The notes under the pieces are model-generated. The model saw only the letters and a program-made list of their open reading frames with translations. It made no database searches and was not told the origin of the DNA. Shown piece after piece: positions 30,223 through 41,215 of a stretch of DNA of 64,000 nucleotides. Positions within the stretch are counted from its first letter, which is position 1, and every line of letters begins with the position of its first letter. The position numbers and the translations under genes were made by a program. The stretch comes from Halichondria panicea (lineage: Eukaryota > Porifera > Demospongiae > Suberitida > Halichondriidae), in NCBI RefSeq assembly GCF_963675165.1, contig NC_087379.1, positions 744,001 through 808,000 on the forward strand, in the 5' to 3' direction.

Positions 30223-30849
30223 GGTTTCCATGGTGACATGGTGCTGGTAGCGGGCATCAATTAACACTGGTACGGCCAAGGTCAAGGTCCGTCTGAGACA
30301 GAGGGCGTTACAGGGGGTGGAGCCTGATATCGTCAAGCTGCTAGTCATTGAGAACATGATGCTACAACCTCCATGCATGGATGTGTACATTCTGCCACTG
30401 CCACCCACGGAGGTCAAGGATCACCGAACTGGACACCATCCTACAAGACAACTAAATTATTGTTTGTACGTGTGTGGATCATTGTCTCGTTGCTTAATAA
30501 TACAGAGATACATTTTTCCTTGCAGAATCTTTTGTACCAAGCCTGTTTCCATGACAATACGACCAGTGATTGGTCATATGCCAGACTGCCCTCTATTGAC
30601 TCTGACCAACAATTACAAATTATTCAGGTACACTCTAAGTATTAAGATTTTGTCGATTTTGTCGATTTTGTGAAACAACAATACTTCAATGTCTTAATTA
30701 ATGCAGTTTCCTGTGCAGCCTTCCAAATGAAATAACACTGTATGGGGCGTTTGACAACTTCACATCACTGCATTGGACGTGGTGATCGTACAATCAGAAT
30801 GCTCTACCCACCCCCCAGACCTCCTCACTACAACACAAGGACTCAGATA
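30223..30849 (+). pseudogene. NUP210: NUP210 middle exons after TRIM-NHL copy 2
   Basis: The exon from 30223 (FHGDMVLVAGIN) has a 4-base insertion creating a stop, then VEPDIVKLLVIENMMLQPP and MDVYILPLPPTE, gp210 segments. Exon 30526-30627 is the CVEPVSM type (here TKPVSMTIRPVIGH). Exon 30707-30849 is a shortened, frame-broken copy of the NLEITLYD exon. The VFDK exon seen in other units is deleted. Confidence 0.7.
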
Positions 30850-31039
30850 GTAAGTGTGTTGTTGAGGGGGACAACTTTTGCCACTGATTTTAGCATACCA
30901 TTACTTTGATAGAACTTCCTATAAGAGTTACATGTATACAGTGGTGGCTATACCACTTTGAGAACCTGTAACTTGATATTTTGATTTTCTGAAACAAGGA
31001 GCTCATTCATTTGGTATGCTTAAATCATAGCTGGCCCAA

Positions 31040-31993
31040 TTTCTGCTAATAACTAGTGTTCAAGCTGGCGCTGTGCTAATGCCTCTCGCCATGATTTGCT
31101 TTCGCTCAAAAGTATAGAAGAGAAAGTATAGAAGAGGAAAAAGTGTATAAAATAATCTGTCTAAAACTGACTTGCAATTGTATAATTATGGTATCATTGT
31201 TGTGTTTTGTGGCTGCTTATACCAGGACCTCAAGGATCTAGGAAGCAACAAAGAAGAAGATTTTGTTTTCAATTAATTATAAGCGGAAGTGCATAATTAT
31301 TTCATAAAGTTAGCTTATCTATATAAAGTCACTGAGAAGAAAAGACTTATTACATGCATCTATTGTTGTATTATGTGGCTTTAATACCAGGACCTCAAGA
31401 AAGAAGAAAATTGGATCTGTAGTTCATGCAGTGTATAATTATAATATTTAAGAAGAAAAGACTTGTGTACATGCATATTGTTATCTATAGTAGTGTTTTG
31501 TGGCTTACCAGGCCCTCAAGAAAAATATGATTCTGCCAGGAGGATCTGGATCTGGGGAATGAGCGCGCATGCGCATTACATCCATAGGAATAATTAAAGG
31601 GTGTGTCCAAAGAGATCAAATGGCTACTGCTAGCTAGCTGTTTTAACAGGTATTTTCTGAGTCTTGTACCTAACAAAAAGCTAGCGCTTTAGTGCAAGGC
31701 TAACTCATATGTTGAATAGAAAGTTTGTGCGGACAGATGATGCTATGAAAGATTCTGAAGAGACTGCAACAGCCTTCAATGTGAGTCAAACTAGCCATAA
31801 CTCGAGAAAGAAGCTTTAGTTTGCTAATCCACGAATCAAAATCCAAGAGAACGTGGCTAGAAGCCTATAGAAGCTGTTAGTTTTCGTCGCATTGCAACCG
31901 TTGAGCAGTTACAGCTGGAACAGACACACAGACACACACACACACACACACAGTCAGTATCCCTCGTGCGGCTACGCCTCGAGGCATAATTAT
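31040..31993 (-). mobile_element. Dispersed repeat insertion, inverted relative to 52.5 kb
   Basis: The flanks (TTTCTGCTAATA and TTGGACAGTGATAGCCC) are joined directly in the paralog at 50.95 kb, so about 950 bp were inserted here. The minus strand begins ATTATGCCTCGAGG and matches 52545-53076 (CTTCTATAGGCTTCTAG, CTCGAGTTATG). It holds three imperfect repeats of a TTTTGTGGC-CCAGG-CCTCAAG block near 31202, 31374 and 31495. No long frame. Confidence 0.65.
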
Positions 31994-32489
31994 TGGACAG
32001 TGATAGCCCATGGTATTTTTCTGAAAGTGAGAAATTTTTGTGTGTTCAAAATTTGTGTGTTGATTATGCCATTTTAACCAGCTAGCTCACTGATATAGTT
32101 TATAGTTGACAAACACTCTCTGGGAACAAAAACCAAAACCATTGTGTGTAGCTCTTATTTCAATATTTCACAAACTTCCTTGCTTTGGAATAAGTAGCGC
32201 TTATAATTTATTGCAGAATGCAGAGGCTGCAAAAACGCATTGATTTTTCGATGACTTCAATGTAAAAGGGTGTACCAGCTCAGCATAATTTTACTGCGGA
32301 AGCTATATCAGAAGTAGTTAGTGGGCGTTCGAAAAACAATCAAAATTCCAGGCTGTTGCACGAATATAGGACTATTCTATTCTATTGAATGTGAGTGTGC
32401 TAGCTAGCTGTTGAGAGTTTGTCAAACCTGTGTAGGGTACGAGCTGGGCTAGCTTGTAAATGGGTTGTATTCTGCTTGTAGTACAAAGA

Positions 32490-32715
32490 TATAAGATAGA
32501 TGTGGCTTAGTGGTTAGGGTGGTGGCTTAGTAGATCACATGATAAGATAAGGCGTGGATTCGATTCCCTTCTGAAGACTTTTCTTCATTTTTTTTTGCAT
32601 TTCAGTGAGTAATTTCCCTAAGTTTTGAATGCATTATACTCTTGGAAGTACATAATCAAGTTGGGTCGTCGCCCGGTTTCCGTTTCGGAAATTGGGCAAC
32701 GGCCCAACTTGCGCC
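32490..32715 (+). mobile_element. tRNA-derived SINE, copy 1
   Basis: TGTGGCTTAGTGGTTAGGG (A-box-like) and GGATTCGATTCCC (B-box) are spaced as in a tRNA promoter with a long variable part, followed by a body ending in a hairpin (CAAGTTGGGTCG with CCCAACTTG). Copies are at 33296 and 51418. It does not fold as a real tRNA. Confidence 0.8.
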
Positions 32716-32860
32716 AATAATAATAATTATTACTAATAGGTAGATTAATTAGGTTCTGTCTTTGTTTAATTCACATTTTGTAGAATCAAAGTGGCCAAGA
32801 TATTCCACTATACTAAAATATGGGGCGTATCCAGTATACGGGCTGGCTCACTAAGACTAA

Positions 32861-32925
32861 AATGGTAGCCGTGGATACCAACAATACGGCTCATTTGATG
32901 AAACAGAGGTACCGTACATTGTACA
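32861..32925 (+). pseudogene. NUP210: NUP210 exon scrap
   Basis: Matches part of the VAVDTKNMAHFDKTE exon at 22.6 kb, ending at the same GAGGTACCG. A second such scrap lies at about 51774-51838. Confidence 0.5.
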
Positions 32926-33295
32926 GTATGTATATTGCCAGGAGTACATGAAGGGGAGTAAGCAACTACTATACACACCATATGCATTCCTTGCTGTCTC
33001 TCTGTCACAAAACCAGGAGACAAAACTTATAGTAATGTAAACTGTTTGGTTTGACCTAACCCATGTGTGCATGGCTAAGGCAGGCAGGCTACAATCAGAA
33101 ATTCTACCAAGTGCTTGCTGCACAGTACATGTAATTAACCACAGTGTTTGAGTGCAGCCACTTGAGATGTGGGCATTTTACACACATGTATGACAGAGTC
33201 AGATAACAACACGTTTGTATGGGCTGTATAGTCCCCTTCATGTCACATGGCTTATTATTGTATTCTAGAAAGATAATTATACATACATGTAAGCG

Positions 33296-33486
33296 TAATA
33301 GGTGTGGCTTAGTGGTTAGGGTGGTGGCTTAGAAGATCAAATGATAGATAAAGTGTGGGTTCGATTCCCTTCTGAAGACTTTTCTTCCTTTCTTTACAAA
33401 TCAATAAGTAATTTCCCTAACTTTTGAATACATCATACTCATGTCAAGTACATAATCAAGTTGGGTCGTTGCCCGGTTTCCGTGAA
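33296..33486 (+). mobile_element. tRNA-derived SINE, copy 2 (3' truncated)
   Basis: GTGTGGCTTAGTGGTTAGGG and GGGTTCGATTCCC as in copy 1; the 3' hairpin is cut after GCCCGGTTTCCG. Confidence 0.8.
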
Positions 33487-33576
33487 ACTTTGTAGTGATA
33501 ATGAGATTTATGAAATAGCATGAAGATTGTGTATTATTTTATGTTTTTATTGAACCAATTTTCCCTCCCCCCACAG

Positions 33577-33806
33577 TCTCGTGCATGGACAAAGATGATG
33601 TGTACAGTTTTGGAGTGCTTGCTTGTGAAGTGGTGAATGCCAGATTTCCTGAAGCTGCTGTATTTCTTGGTCTGCTATCGAGTATGGAAGGTGTATGGCG
33701 GGAGCTCCACCCACTCATCACCTCCTGTGTCTCTCACTCCCCTCAGGACAGACCCTCCATGGACACTGTGCTACACCACATCAAACAATTGAACTCTGAG
33801 TCTTAG
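33577..33806 (+). pseudogene. Last exon of a protein kinase (copy 4, open frame)
   Basis: DVYSFGVLACEVV and QDRPSM, open to the stop, with the usual acceptor. The upstream intron is replaced by SINE-bearing sequence, unlike other copies. Confidence 0.72.
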
Positions 33807-33960
33807 CATTGGTGCATGAGTGTGTGAATAATGATTATTCTTTTCTGCAAACAAAGTGGGGGAGGGGCTGCTCAAGATGAGGGGGTGTTGCATGGGGTCA
33901 GAGATCAGAAAGCCATGTGGACTCATGAATAAAGCTATAAACTATCTCTCCTAGATCAAG

Positions 33961-34831
33961 ATGAAGGCAGCCTTGATAGCAGCCACGGTCCTCACACTCG
34001 GTCTGCTCCTTCGAGCTTCATAATTAAGCCAGCTCTCTGGGGAATTGAAGCTGAAAGTATCGGTGGTTTTACTTCCTTATGTCCCCTCCAGCACTGGAGT
34101 CAAGGTCAACTTCACTCTGGGCTCCTCTCAAGGTGCTTCTCTTGGTCAGTGTACCTACTGCGAGGAGGGGGGATACTGGTGCAAGCTGTGACCTAGCTAG
34201 GCGTAGCCCGGCATGGCAGGGGGACACGCTTATGTAGGATTTGTACGGCTGTGTTATGCAATACTGCTCTGTAAGCATCATTATAAACAGCAGAATGCTG
34301 CTCTGTTTGGTTATGAATAAAAAATTAATTATAAACCGCACGTCCGGTTAGGAATATCGTTATCTTAGAAATACTGCAACCTGATTGGGCTGCACTCCTC
34401 AGTGCAGCAGTACAAATCCTATATGTCCCCCGGGCTCCCGTTGGGAACGTGTGCCGGGCTATGCCCAGCTAGCTGTGACCCTGAGTTACAGTCAATAGTT
34501 AATTAATTAAACTTGGTGAAAAGATTTAGGCCTAAAAATAATTCTAACTAACATTGGCCTTAATAATTATTGCTCGGTGAATTCCAGCGTCCAATAGTTA
34601 TAGTGCACTGCAATAAATAATATTAATGATTATATGCCACCCACACACACTCCACACACACACACACACACTCCACACACACACTCCCACACACACACAG
34701 TAAACCGGACATAGTGTCAGTGAAGCCGCTGTATTTGGAGGAGTAGCCTGGATGCTCTCGGGAGGCGGAGCTCACAGCTCAGTCCACTCAGCCAATTAGA
34801 TTGAGCAGTATCATCATCGCTGAGGAGATCG
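33961..34831 (+). pseudogene. NUP210: NUP210 exons 1-2 (copy 4, split by a MITE)
   Basis: ATG at 33961 starts the signal-peptide exon, but insertions near 34000 break it; it ends TTG|GTCAGT at 34144. The intron contains the MITE 34194-34471. Exon 2 is 34701-34831, has lost its first codons (CACAG-TAAACC) and carries GAGGAGTAG, a stop in the EEEPG motif. Confidence 0.7.
34194..34471. mobile_element. MITE with 9-bp target duplication
   Basis: Terminal repeats TAGCTAGGCGTAGCCCGGCA and its inverse (three mismatches). Flanks GCTGTGACC are repeated at 34185-34193 and 34472-34480; the empty site GCTGTGACCCTGAG is at 14.78 and 42.85 kb. A 9-bp duplication is typical of Mutator-like elements. A second copy at 55341-55620 sits at the same site, so it was duplicated with the unit. 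Confidence 0.85.
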
Positions 34832-35151
34832 GTGAGAAGTGGTTAACTTACTTTAAAACTAAGACGCCTGTATACCAAACTAACGTGCTGAAAATAATAA
34901 TTATGACAAATAAACGGCCTGTTGGGACAAATGGTAGCCTAGGGACTCGGCTAATTAGAGTGAGTTTAGGTATATTTCAACATTGGAGCAACTGCAAGTT
35001 ACAACTGACCATTCTAAGACTTACTAGATAAAATATCTATTAAGACTCACTAGATAGCTATACTGAACAGGAGAGAACACAAGACCTTTAGTCATTGGTA
35101 TTGTTATTAATATACTCTCTAGCTGTCTCATGATGCATTGAGCACCACTCC

Positions 35152-35521
35152 ACAGAAGAAATGAATGGTCAGAACTCTCTATTGTACAGAAAATAGAACC
35201 TGTTTTTCATCTGGTGTTGTTAATGTAAGTAGTTAGTACACCTACACACCCACACACATCCACGCACACCCCCCACACACACCCCCATACACACACCCTT
35301 ACCCACCCCCACACACACACCACCACCACCCCCCCCACACACACACCACCACCACCACCCCCCCCCACACACACACATGACACACACACACCACCACCCC
35401 CACACACACACTCCAGTTGACAGCTCTGGAGGATGATGCAGTGATTGCTGCCTATACCTTCTACCTGCCACTGGTGGTGTCAGGTCAAGAGAGATTTTGT
35501 CCTCTACAAGTTCAAAGCATG
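35152..35521 (+). pseudogene. Two unidentified exon-like segments
   Basis: 35152-35224 (EEMNGQNSLLY type, donor GTAAGT) and 35416-35521 (LTALEDDAVIAAYTFYLP) after a CACC/CA acceptor tract. Both recur at 56.3 and 57.3 kb. They may be gp210 exons, but I cannot show it. Confidence 0.4.
35243..35412. repeat. CACC/CA-rich microsatellite
   Basis: Irregular CACACCACCACC and CCCCCACACAC repeats ending at the acceptor of the next exon-like segment. A longer paralog lies at 56965-57254. Confidence 0.9.
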
Positions 35522-36099
35522 TGAGGTTTGTTATGCAATATGCTTATCAATAGAATGTTCCCATGCATGATGTTATCATTCATTATCCCTGCATGGCAAT
35601 GTAGTATTTTGCAAGAAATTCTGGGGTCTGCAGGATATAAAGGCATTCTGATAATTATTACCAAGGGGAGATATACTAAAACCCCACCATTATTAAAATT
35701 CCATATCTTGTAGTATCGTTGATACAATGTGAAACCCCCACGAATGCTGGAGACCCTGTATAGGTGGGTACACTGTTGTCAGGTTTCAGTGATCAGTATT
35801 ATTGATTTGAGTAGCATTGTGGATTTATACATAATAACTGTGTACATATTACGTAAGCTAACAAATCCTTTTGGAACATTAATTGTGAATCCAAAAGTCT
35901 TCAGTTCTTGTACAGGAATTTGCAGAATCCTTGCAACAAGGCTAAACGACACAGCAATGACTTCCATATAATTATGAAAGTCAACTGCTTTATAATAGTA
36001 TAGTAAGGTACGTAGTTGCTGTGTCTATTGCTTGTACTGATAAGTTTGAGGTTTTGTGGTCCGGATAATTAAAATGCACGCATACGTAGATTGTTTTAA

Positions 36100-37130
36100 T
36101 ATTCGTTCAGTGTTGGTTTATTGTGTCCTTGAGTGTTGTCTGGGTGTATCCTCCGTATTGCTTCTTACATTTAGTGCAGGTTGTTAGGTAGATAATGTTG
36201 TTAGAGTTACAGGTGAATGAGTTAATTTCTAATGGTGTATTGGCGACCTGTCGATGTGCTGAATTACCCGTGTTGTAGTGCTTGCGGTTATACACATCTC
36301 GGATGCTTGCATGTTTGGATTGTTGTGTTTTAGTATTGACGAGGTTAGGCATCATACCTGCAGCAGTCGTGTGTGGTTGACAAGCTCCTTCATTACCTAG
36401 CATAAGAATAATATATTATATAATTTGCTCGTCTGTGTGGTTGATTCGTGCTACCACTAATTCATTGCGTAGAGTTTTGTGGCCTAAAGTAATAAATCGT
36501 GGATGTGCGACGTATTTAGAAATTGTTTTGTAGGTTTTGTAAGATTGTGGATTTTAACAGACTAAATACTGGTGGAGGTAAACATTTTAGGATTGGTCGT
36601 CGCGTAGAGTTTTGGGGTGGTGTTGGTGAAAGATATCGTTGTCTATCTTTATACGTTATAGTTTTCATTGTTTTGTTGATAAGTTGTTTGGGGTATCCTC
36701 GTTGTAATAGTGTTTGTTGGAGTAGTGTGATTGTTGCATATAGTAGTTACTAGTCAGGCTGTTTGTACGTACATATCTGATGCATTCTCCTTGAATAATA
36801 CCTTTGTATAATTTGGGTGAGTGGGCTGAATTGTAATGTACGTATTGATACAAGTTTGTTGGTTTTTGGTATGTTTTCGTGTCGAGTGTGTTGGTGTAGG
36901 GAAAGGTGTCGTGCTTGAAAATAGTGATGTCTAAAAAAACTGGTTTGTGTTTGATAGTGACTGGAGGTGAAATGCAGTGAGGAGTGAAAGGTATTGAGAG
37001 CTGTGAGAAAGGTGTTTAGTTGGTCAGAGCTATGTGGCCAGATTACCAAAATATCATCAATGTAACGTTTAAGTACGAGTGGTTTTAATCGTTGTGTTGC
37101 GAGAAATTTGTTTAATGAAGTTAGTTAATT
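36100..37130 (-). mobile_element. Penelope-like element, 3' half (catalytic RT box and GIY-YIG)
   Basis: Minus strand, read from about 37130 down. RYIDDILV carries the YIDD catalytic box, followed directly by WPHSSDQLNTFLTALN (37049), as in Penelope-like reverse transcriptases. Thumb-like sequence follows (KPTNLYQYVHYNSAHSPKLY). Near 36170-36110 is NNIIYLTTCTKCKKQYGGYT, a GIY-YIG nuclease start with a GGY variant. Stops and frameshifts break it into several frames, so it is dead. The ABCF3 exon at 37205 follows at once. Confidence 0.8.
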
Positions 37131-37204
37131 TTTTGGACAGTGTTAATATAACTTGGTGGTCCTGATTACTGCACACTTGACTACAGCTGCTTGTATACAC
37201 ACAG

Positions 37205-38606
37205 GTTAGTGTTGAGTGGACCTACTACCAACCAAGTGGTGAGCAAGGCGGTGGAGGGAGGCACTGTGGGCACTGTCACTGACATCAAGATTGAAAACTT
37301 TGATATTGCATTTGGAAACCAGTAAGTTCTATCTAAACGTTAAACACAAAAGAAAGATTCATTCAATACTACACCTGTGTATCTGAAACAGAAGTGTGTT
37401 GTCTAACAAATAATTGGGTTTTAGTTCCGATTGCTTGATGAACTTCCATATTCCCCAACCCAATTCTGCCCTATCTCTGTCAGTTACTCTGTCATCAGTC
37501 TTGCTATCCGTCCAGTAATTATATGGAAGTGTATGCTCCCAGTGATCTTCTCCATGGAGCTGATCTATTAGTCTGAAAGATATAGCGCCTCGAAACGGCC
37601 ATATTAAAGAATCGTCAAACTCTCCTCTCATGAAGTGCACAAACACAGAGATGTGTGTTCTTTCACCAGTGCGCCAGCCGCTAGCACGCACACCGAGACA
37701 GATCTTGTAGCCGTGATGGTGGGTGTAGACTGGAGGGGACCACCATTTAGTATAGTTTGCCTTGTACTGCTTAAAGTCGATCATTTTGAGAACTGGTAAT
37801 TCTTTAAAAGTATAATTCTCCTTGAACTGATCATTGGTTATTTTGAGGTTAGGGGTTGGTACTCTATATGGAGGTACTGTATATGGAATCGATTGATCTT
37901 CATTGCACGGTACCCAATAAACGATGCCAATAGCTAGTATGACTACTAGTATAACTGCAACCACTGAAATGAAATAGTAGCTTTGTTTCTCTTTTCTCTC
38001 CTCCGGCCTTGGTGGTCTGTTGGCAACATAATGGGCCACCTCTCTAGCAATTTTTTCTCTCCTAATCTTCAATAAGATGACGAGAAGGTTCTTGAATGTA
38101 GCCTCGTGCCGGCATTTCTTTATCCATTTTCTTAGAGCTTCTTTATTTGCTGCTTCTGTACCTTCGAAATTCCGTGTTCTTCTAACATCTTCCTTATCTG
38201 CATTAGAGAGCTCAAACTGGTCACAAAGATCATCTATACAGTTGAATATATCGGCTATTCCAGGAAAATCAGTCGTAACAATTTTTTGATCCACTTGCTT
38301 GTCTGTTAGTCCTATATTTATCATCAGTGTGTCCATAGTTAATTGTCTGTGTGCCATCTCTGGCTCTCAAGTTAGGATCTAGTAATTGTGGGTGGGTGGG
38401 TTGAATTGTTGTTATTGCATAATGAATTTTTAAAATACTGATCACATCTCTTAGATTTGCTTCCAATGAAATTCATAGGAGAGAGATGACACACCTCTGT
38501 ATTATTGATATTATTATGTCTCTATCTCTCCACTATAGTGTCCTGTTGTCCAATGCCAACCTGACTCTGGCTAGACGGAGGAGGTACGGATTAGTAGGAC
38601 GAAATG
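37205..38606 (+). pseudogene. ABCF3: ABCF3 exons before Walker A (unique pair)
   Basis: Exon 37205-37321 encodes VTDIKIENFDIAFGN and exon 38539-38606 encodes VLLSNANLTLARRRRYGLVG plus RNG, the segment just before Walker A in ABCF3. Splice sites are good (CA|GTAAGT; ATAG; AATG|GTGAGG) and the last codon is completed by the GVGKSTLL exon, of which the next copy downstream is at 43176. Both exons are open. They occur once in the window. The 1.2-kb intron holds the antisense gene 37359-38357. The stretch could be part of a live ABCF3 gene, but 4.6 kb with NUP210 and kinase debris lies before the next ABCF3 exon. Confidence 0.8.
37359..38357 (-). CDS. Death-like / transmembrane / MATH protein (332 aa)
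   Basis: Single-exon gene with ATG at 38357. Residues about 10-110 look like a helical Death-family domain (LTDKQVDQKI, FELSNADKEDVRR, NLLVILLKI). A basic stretch (RPPRPEERKEKQ) precedes a hydrophobic helix at 127-149 (ISVVAVILVVILAIGIVYW). Residues about 190-330 form a TRAF/MATH-like domain: GYKICLGVRASG, THISVFVHFMRGEFDDSL and WPFRGAISFRLIDQ are hallmark MATH strands. By the positive-inside rule the Death part is cytosolic and the MATH part outside; NYT sequons at 181 and 201 fit. No signal peptide. It lies antisense inside an ABCF3 intron. Function unknown; receptor-like signalling is inference. Confidence 0.85.
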   Translation of the reverse strand: MAHRQLTMDTLMINIGLTDKQVDQKIVTTDFPGIADIFNCIDDLCDQFELSNADKEDVRRTRNFEGTEAANKEALRKWIKKCRHEATFKNLLVILLKIRREKIAREVAHYVANRPPRPEERKEKQSYYFISVVAVILVVILAIGIVYWVPCNEDQSIPYTVPPYRVPTPNLKITNDQFKENYTFKELPVLKMIDFKQYKANYTKWWSPPVYTHHHGYKICLGVRASGWRTGERTHISVFVHFMRGEFDDSLIWPFRGAISFRLIDQLHGEDHWEHTLPYNYWTDSKTDDRVTDRDRAELGWGIWKFIKQSELKPNYLLDNTLLFQIHRCSIE

Positions 38607-38719
38607 GTGAGGGGTTGTCTCCATGGTAATAAATACTATCAGCAAATGGAAGCCTGGCTGCACAAATCTCAGTATCCAGCCAGTTATGACCACCATGTGA
38701 ATACTGCCTGTATATACTC

Positions 38720-38935
<216 letters not shown>

Positions 38936-39023
38936 CATCCTTTGTGCTTCAAGTGTAGAACCCATGTCATGTACTTAGATCTCATGCAGTACACAATGTA
39001 ACTTTAGTTTTATTTCCCTGTAG

Positions 39024-39160
39024 AGTGCAGAGGATGGTTGCTATGAGCCCCTCGCTCCTAATCAGTCCCCAATCAACCCTCCCTACAGAAAGGAAGCCAT
39101 GTCTCTCAGCCAGGGACTATATACCTCCATTATGAACTCTGACCCTATACACTTGGGACA
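39024..39160 (+). pseudogene. Unidentified exon-like segment
   Basis: After CCCTGTAG the frame reads SAEDGCYEPLAPNQSPINPP and continues to SQGLYTSIMNS. Its first 32 bases recur at 41216, where they are fused to a NUP210 exon. Unassigned; a cytoplasmic tail of gp210 is one possibility. Confidence 0.35.
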
Positions 39161-39499
39161 CTCAAACTCGTTTTGTTATTGTCCAGTTGTTTTTCTTATT
39201 AAAATCAAACTGATATTTAATGGTTGTCTATATTTTAAGAAATTTGAATGCATAAGGTTAGGTCAGATAGCTCAAATGGCTAGTGTGAAGATTTTCCCTG
39301 GACATCACAAAAACAGAAAAATAACAGGGCTATAGCTAATGACAATGAATAAAATAAAAAAAACTACTGAGGTTCGATTTAAATGTTGAAACAGAACGAG
39401 GAGCTACTGATAACTTCTGGCGGTAAAGAATTCCAGCTCGGTATAACGTCCAGAATATGTGTGTGCATGGGATGAGGTGCCCATATGTGGTAACCTATA

Positions 39500-39960
39500 A
39501 AGACCATTTGTCTATGCTCCACTCTCTCAGCCTGAGGAAGTGCGGCCTGGGATCGAAGCTAGGTAGACTTTGCCAGGACATTTGAAATGAAACGAGTAGA
39601 GTTAAATTAAAAAAGCAATACAGAGAGAGCCTGCATATGAAATGTATGCAGCAGCAGTCGGATGATATAAGAGAACTAGTATCTTTCACTTCATCCAAAA
39701 CCAGGGCAGGCTGCTCAGGCCATTCCCTTCAAATTAAATTTGCTAGAAATAACTATTCAAGACACTTCTACTTCATTAGAATTGCAAAAGTATGGAATAA
39801 ATTGCCGTCGAATTTAATAAATCTAGATTCATCTCTATAGGAACAATCAAGAAAAAGACTTCGGACTTTTTATAATTAGTGTCAGATTTTCTAGAAAACT
39901 TTGACACAAATAACTTATGTTCCTTTCATATGGTTTGCCCATGCTCTAAATGTCATCGAT
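39500..39960 (+). mobile_element. Non-LTR retrotransposon (LINE) 3' remnant
   Basis: The frame 39637-39840 contains HFYFIRIAKVWNKLPSNLIN, the conserved C-terminal segment of jockey/CR1-type reverse transcriptase ORFs (RI-x-WN-LP). After a frameshift, CSFHMVCPCSKC near 39920 matches the usual Cys-rich end of such proteins. 5' truncated and broken. Confidence 0.75.
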
Positions 39961-41020
39961 ATCTATAGGCTCCTCTGTTAACTATTCTTATCACTCTATA
40001 GATTATATAATATACATCAGCTGCTCCAATGTTGGAGTAAGTCTGTCAGCTATTTCCTTCTCACCCAATCTTTTCACTTAATTTCTTTTGTGCATAGCTG
40101 TAAAGTTCACATAATAATAATAATAATACTAGATATATACATGCAGAGAGATCCTATACTCTAAACTAAAAAATACTATACTCTAAGTATACTACTTTAT
40201 ACAAAGCGGTTGGCCAGACCACCCGGCTGCATACAGGCAGCGGCTGCCAGGCAGCAGAAGGTGTTGACCAGTTTTCCGGCTTCCCACCCACAGCTCCGGA
40301 GCCCCGGTTTATAACCCACACGCTAATATGCGTGGGTGAACTTAACTGCAACATCTTCGTACAATTATTGAGAGCCCATACAAGAACAAGAAAAGTAAAG
40401 CCTGGGGAGGAGGCTAGGCTAGGATACCTGTACACGAGCCTGTACGTGTACGTACATGTAGTACAGTAAATGCTAGTCCTCACGCTATGAGCTAGCTACA
40501 TGTAGCTAGTATGGTGAGCTAGCACTATAGGATCATTCCTGAAGGCAGGTGCATGTAGAGTGCTAGGCTAGAGGATGAGTATATATTATGTGGTAAGACG
40601 GCTTCATCGTCGTTTGTGATGACTTTGGCGGTGCCCTGGAGGCTTTTCGAAGGTAAGATCATGTGTGTGCATGTAGATAAAAGATGCCTTAGGCCATAGG
40701 ATTACAAGTATTGCCTAGAAACTTAGCTGTGTAGTCGTTGTATGGATAAATAAAATATGGCGAGGATGTCAATGATGGAGCAATTGTCGGCTTTTTAAGA
40801 GTTTGTAGAAGAAGGAGTGTTGAAAGGAGAGCTAGAGAGAAGCTTAGGAGAATGGAAAGGAAGCAAAGGTTGTTGGATTTCAGGAGGAGGAAACAAAATC
40901 TGAACATGCTGTTTTTGCTGTTTTTGTGCAGTGTAAGTCTTGGTGCTGCAGCTAGTACAGCGAGTTTCGACAGCTAGGCTGATATGGGAGAAACCAAGCA
41001 AGGGCGTGGAGAAACTCTGT
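39960..41020. other. Non-coding stretch, nothing recognised
   Basis: Short inverted and CATGTAGCTAG-type motifs near 40490 and no believable frame. It is not found in the other units. Confidence 0.5.
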
Positions 41021-41027
41021 GTGGACA

Positions 41028-41029
<2 letters not shown>

Positions 41030-41084
<55 letters not shown>

Positions 41085-41086
41085 AT
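41030..41086. repeat. (TG)n microsatellite
   Basis: About 56 bp of pure TG; the downstream flank duplicates that of 38724-38935. Confidence 0.95.
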
Positions 41087-41215
41087 GTGCATCCTTTGTG
41101 CTTCAAGTGTAGAACCATTTCCATGTACTTAGATCTCATGCAGTAGCTCAGTCAATGCTTACATTAATGTCAATTTGCAAAACAATGTGTTTACCTACTG
41201 TTATTTCCCTGTACA

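Noticed and set aside
32501-32570. Functional tRNA gene
   Set aside because: The A- and B-box-like motifs are there, but the arms do not pair as a cloverleaf and the element has a SINE body and three copies.
34069-34341. Small minus-strand coding frame
   Set aside because: It lies mostly within the inverted-repeat element 34194-34471 and recurs only with that element at 55.3 kb.
35416-35521. Rab-like GTPase from the string SGQERF
   Set aside because: The motif is isolated; no P-loop or other GTPase box is present, and the second copy (57257) reads differently there.
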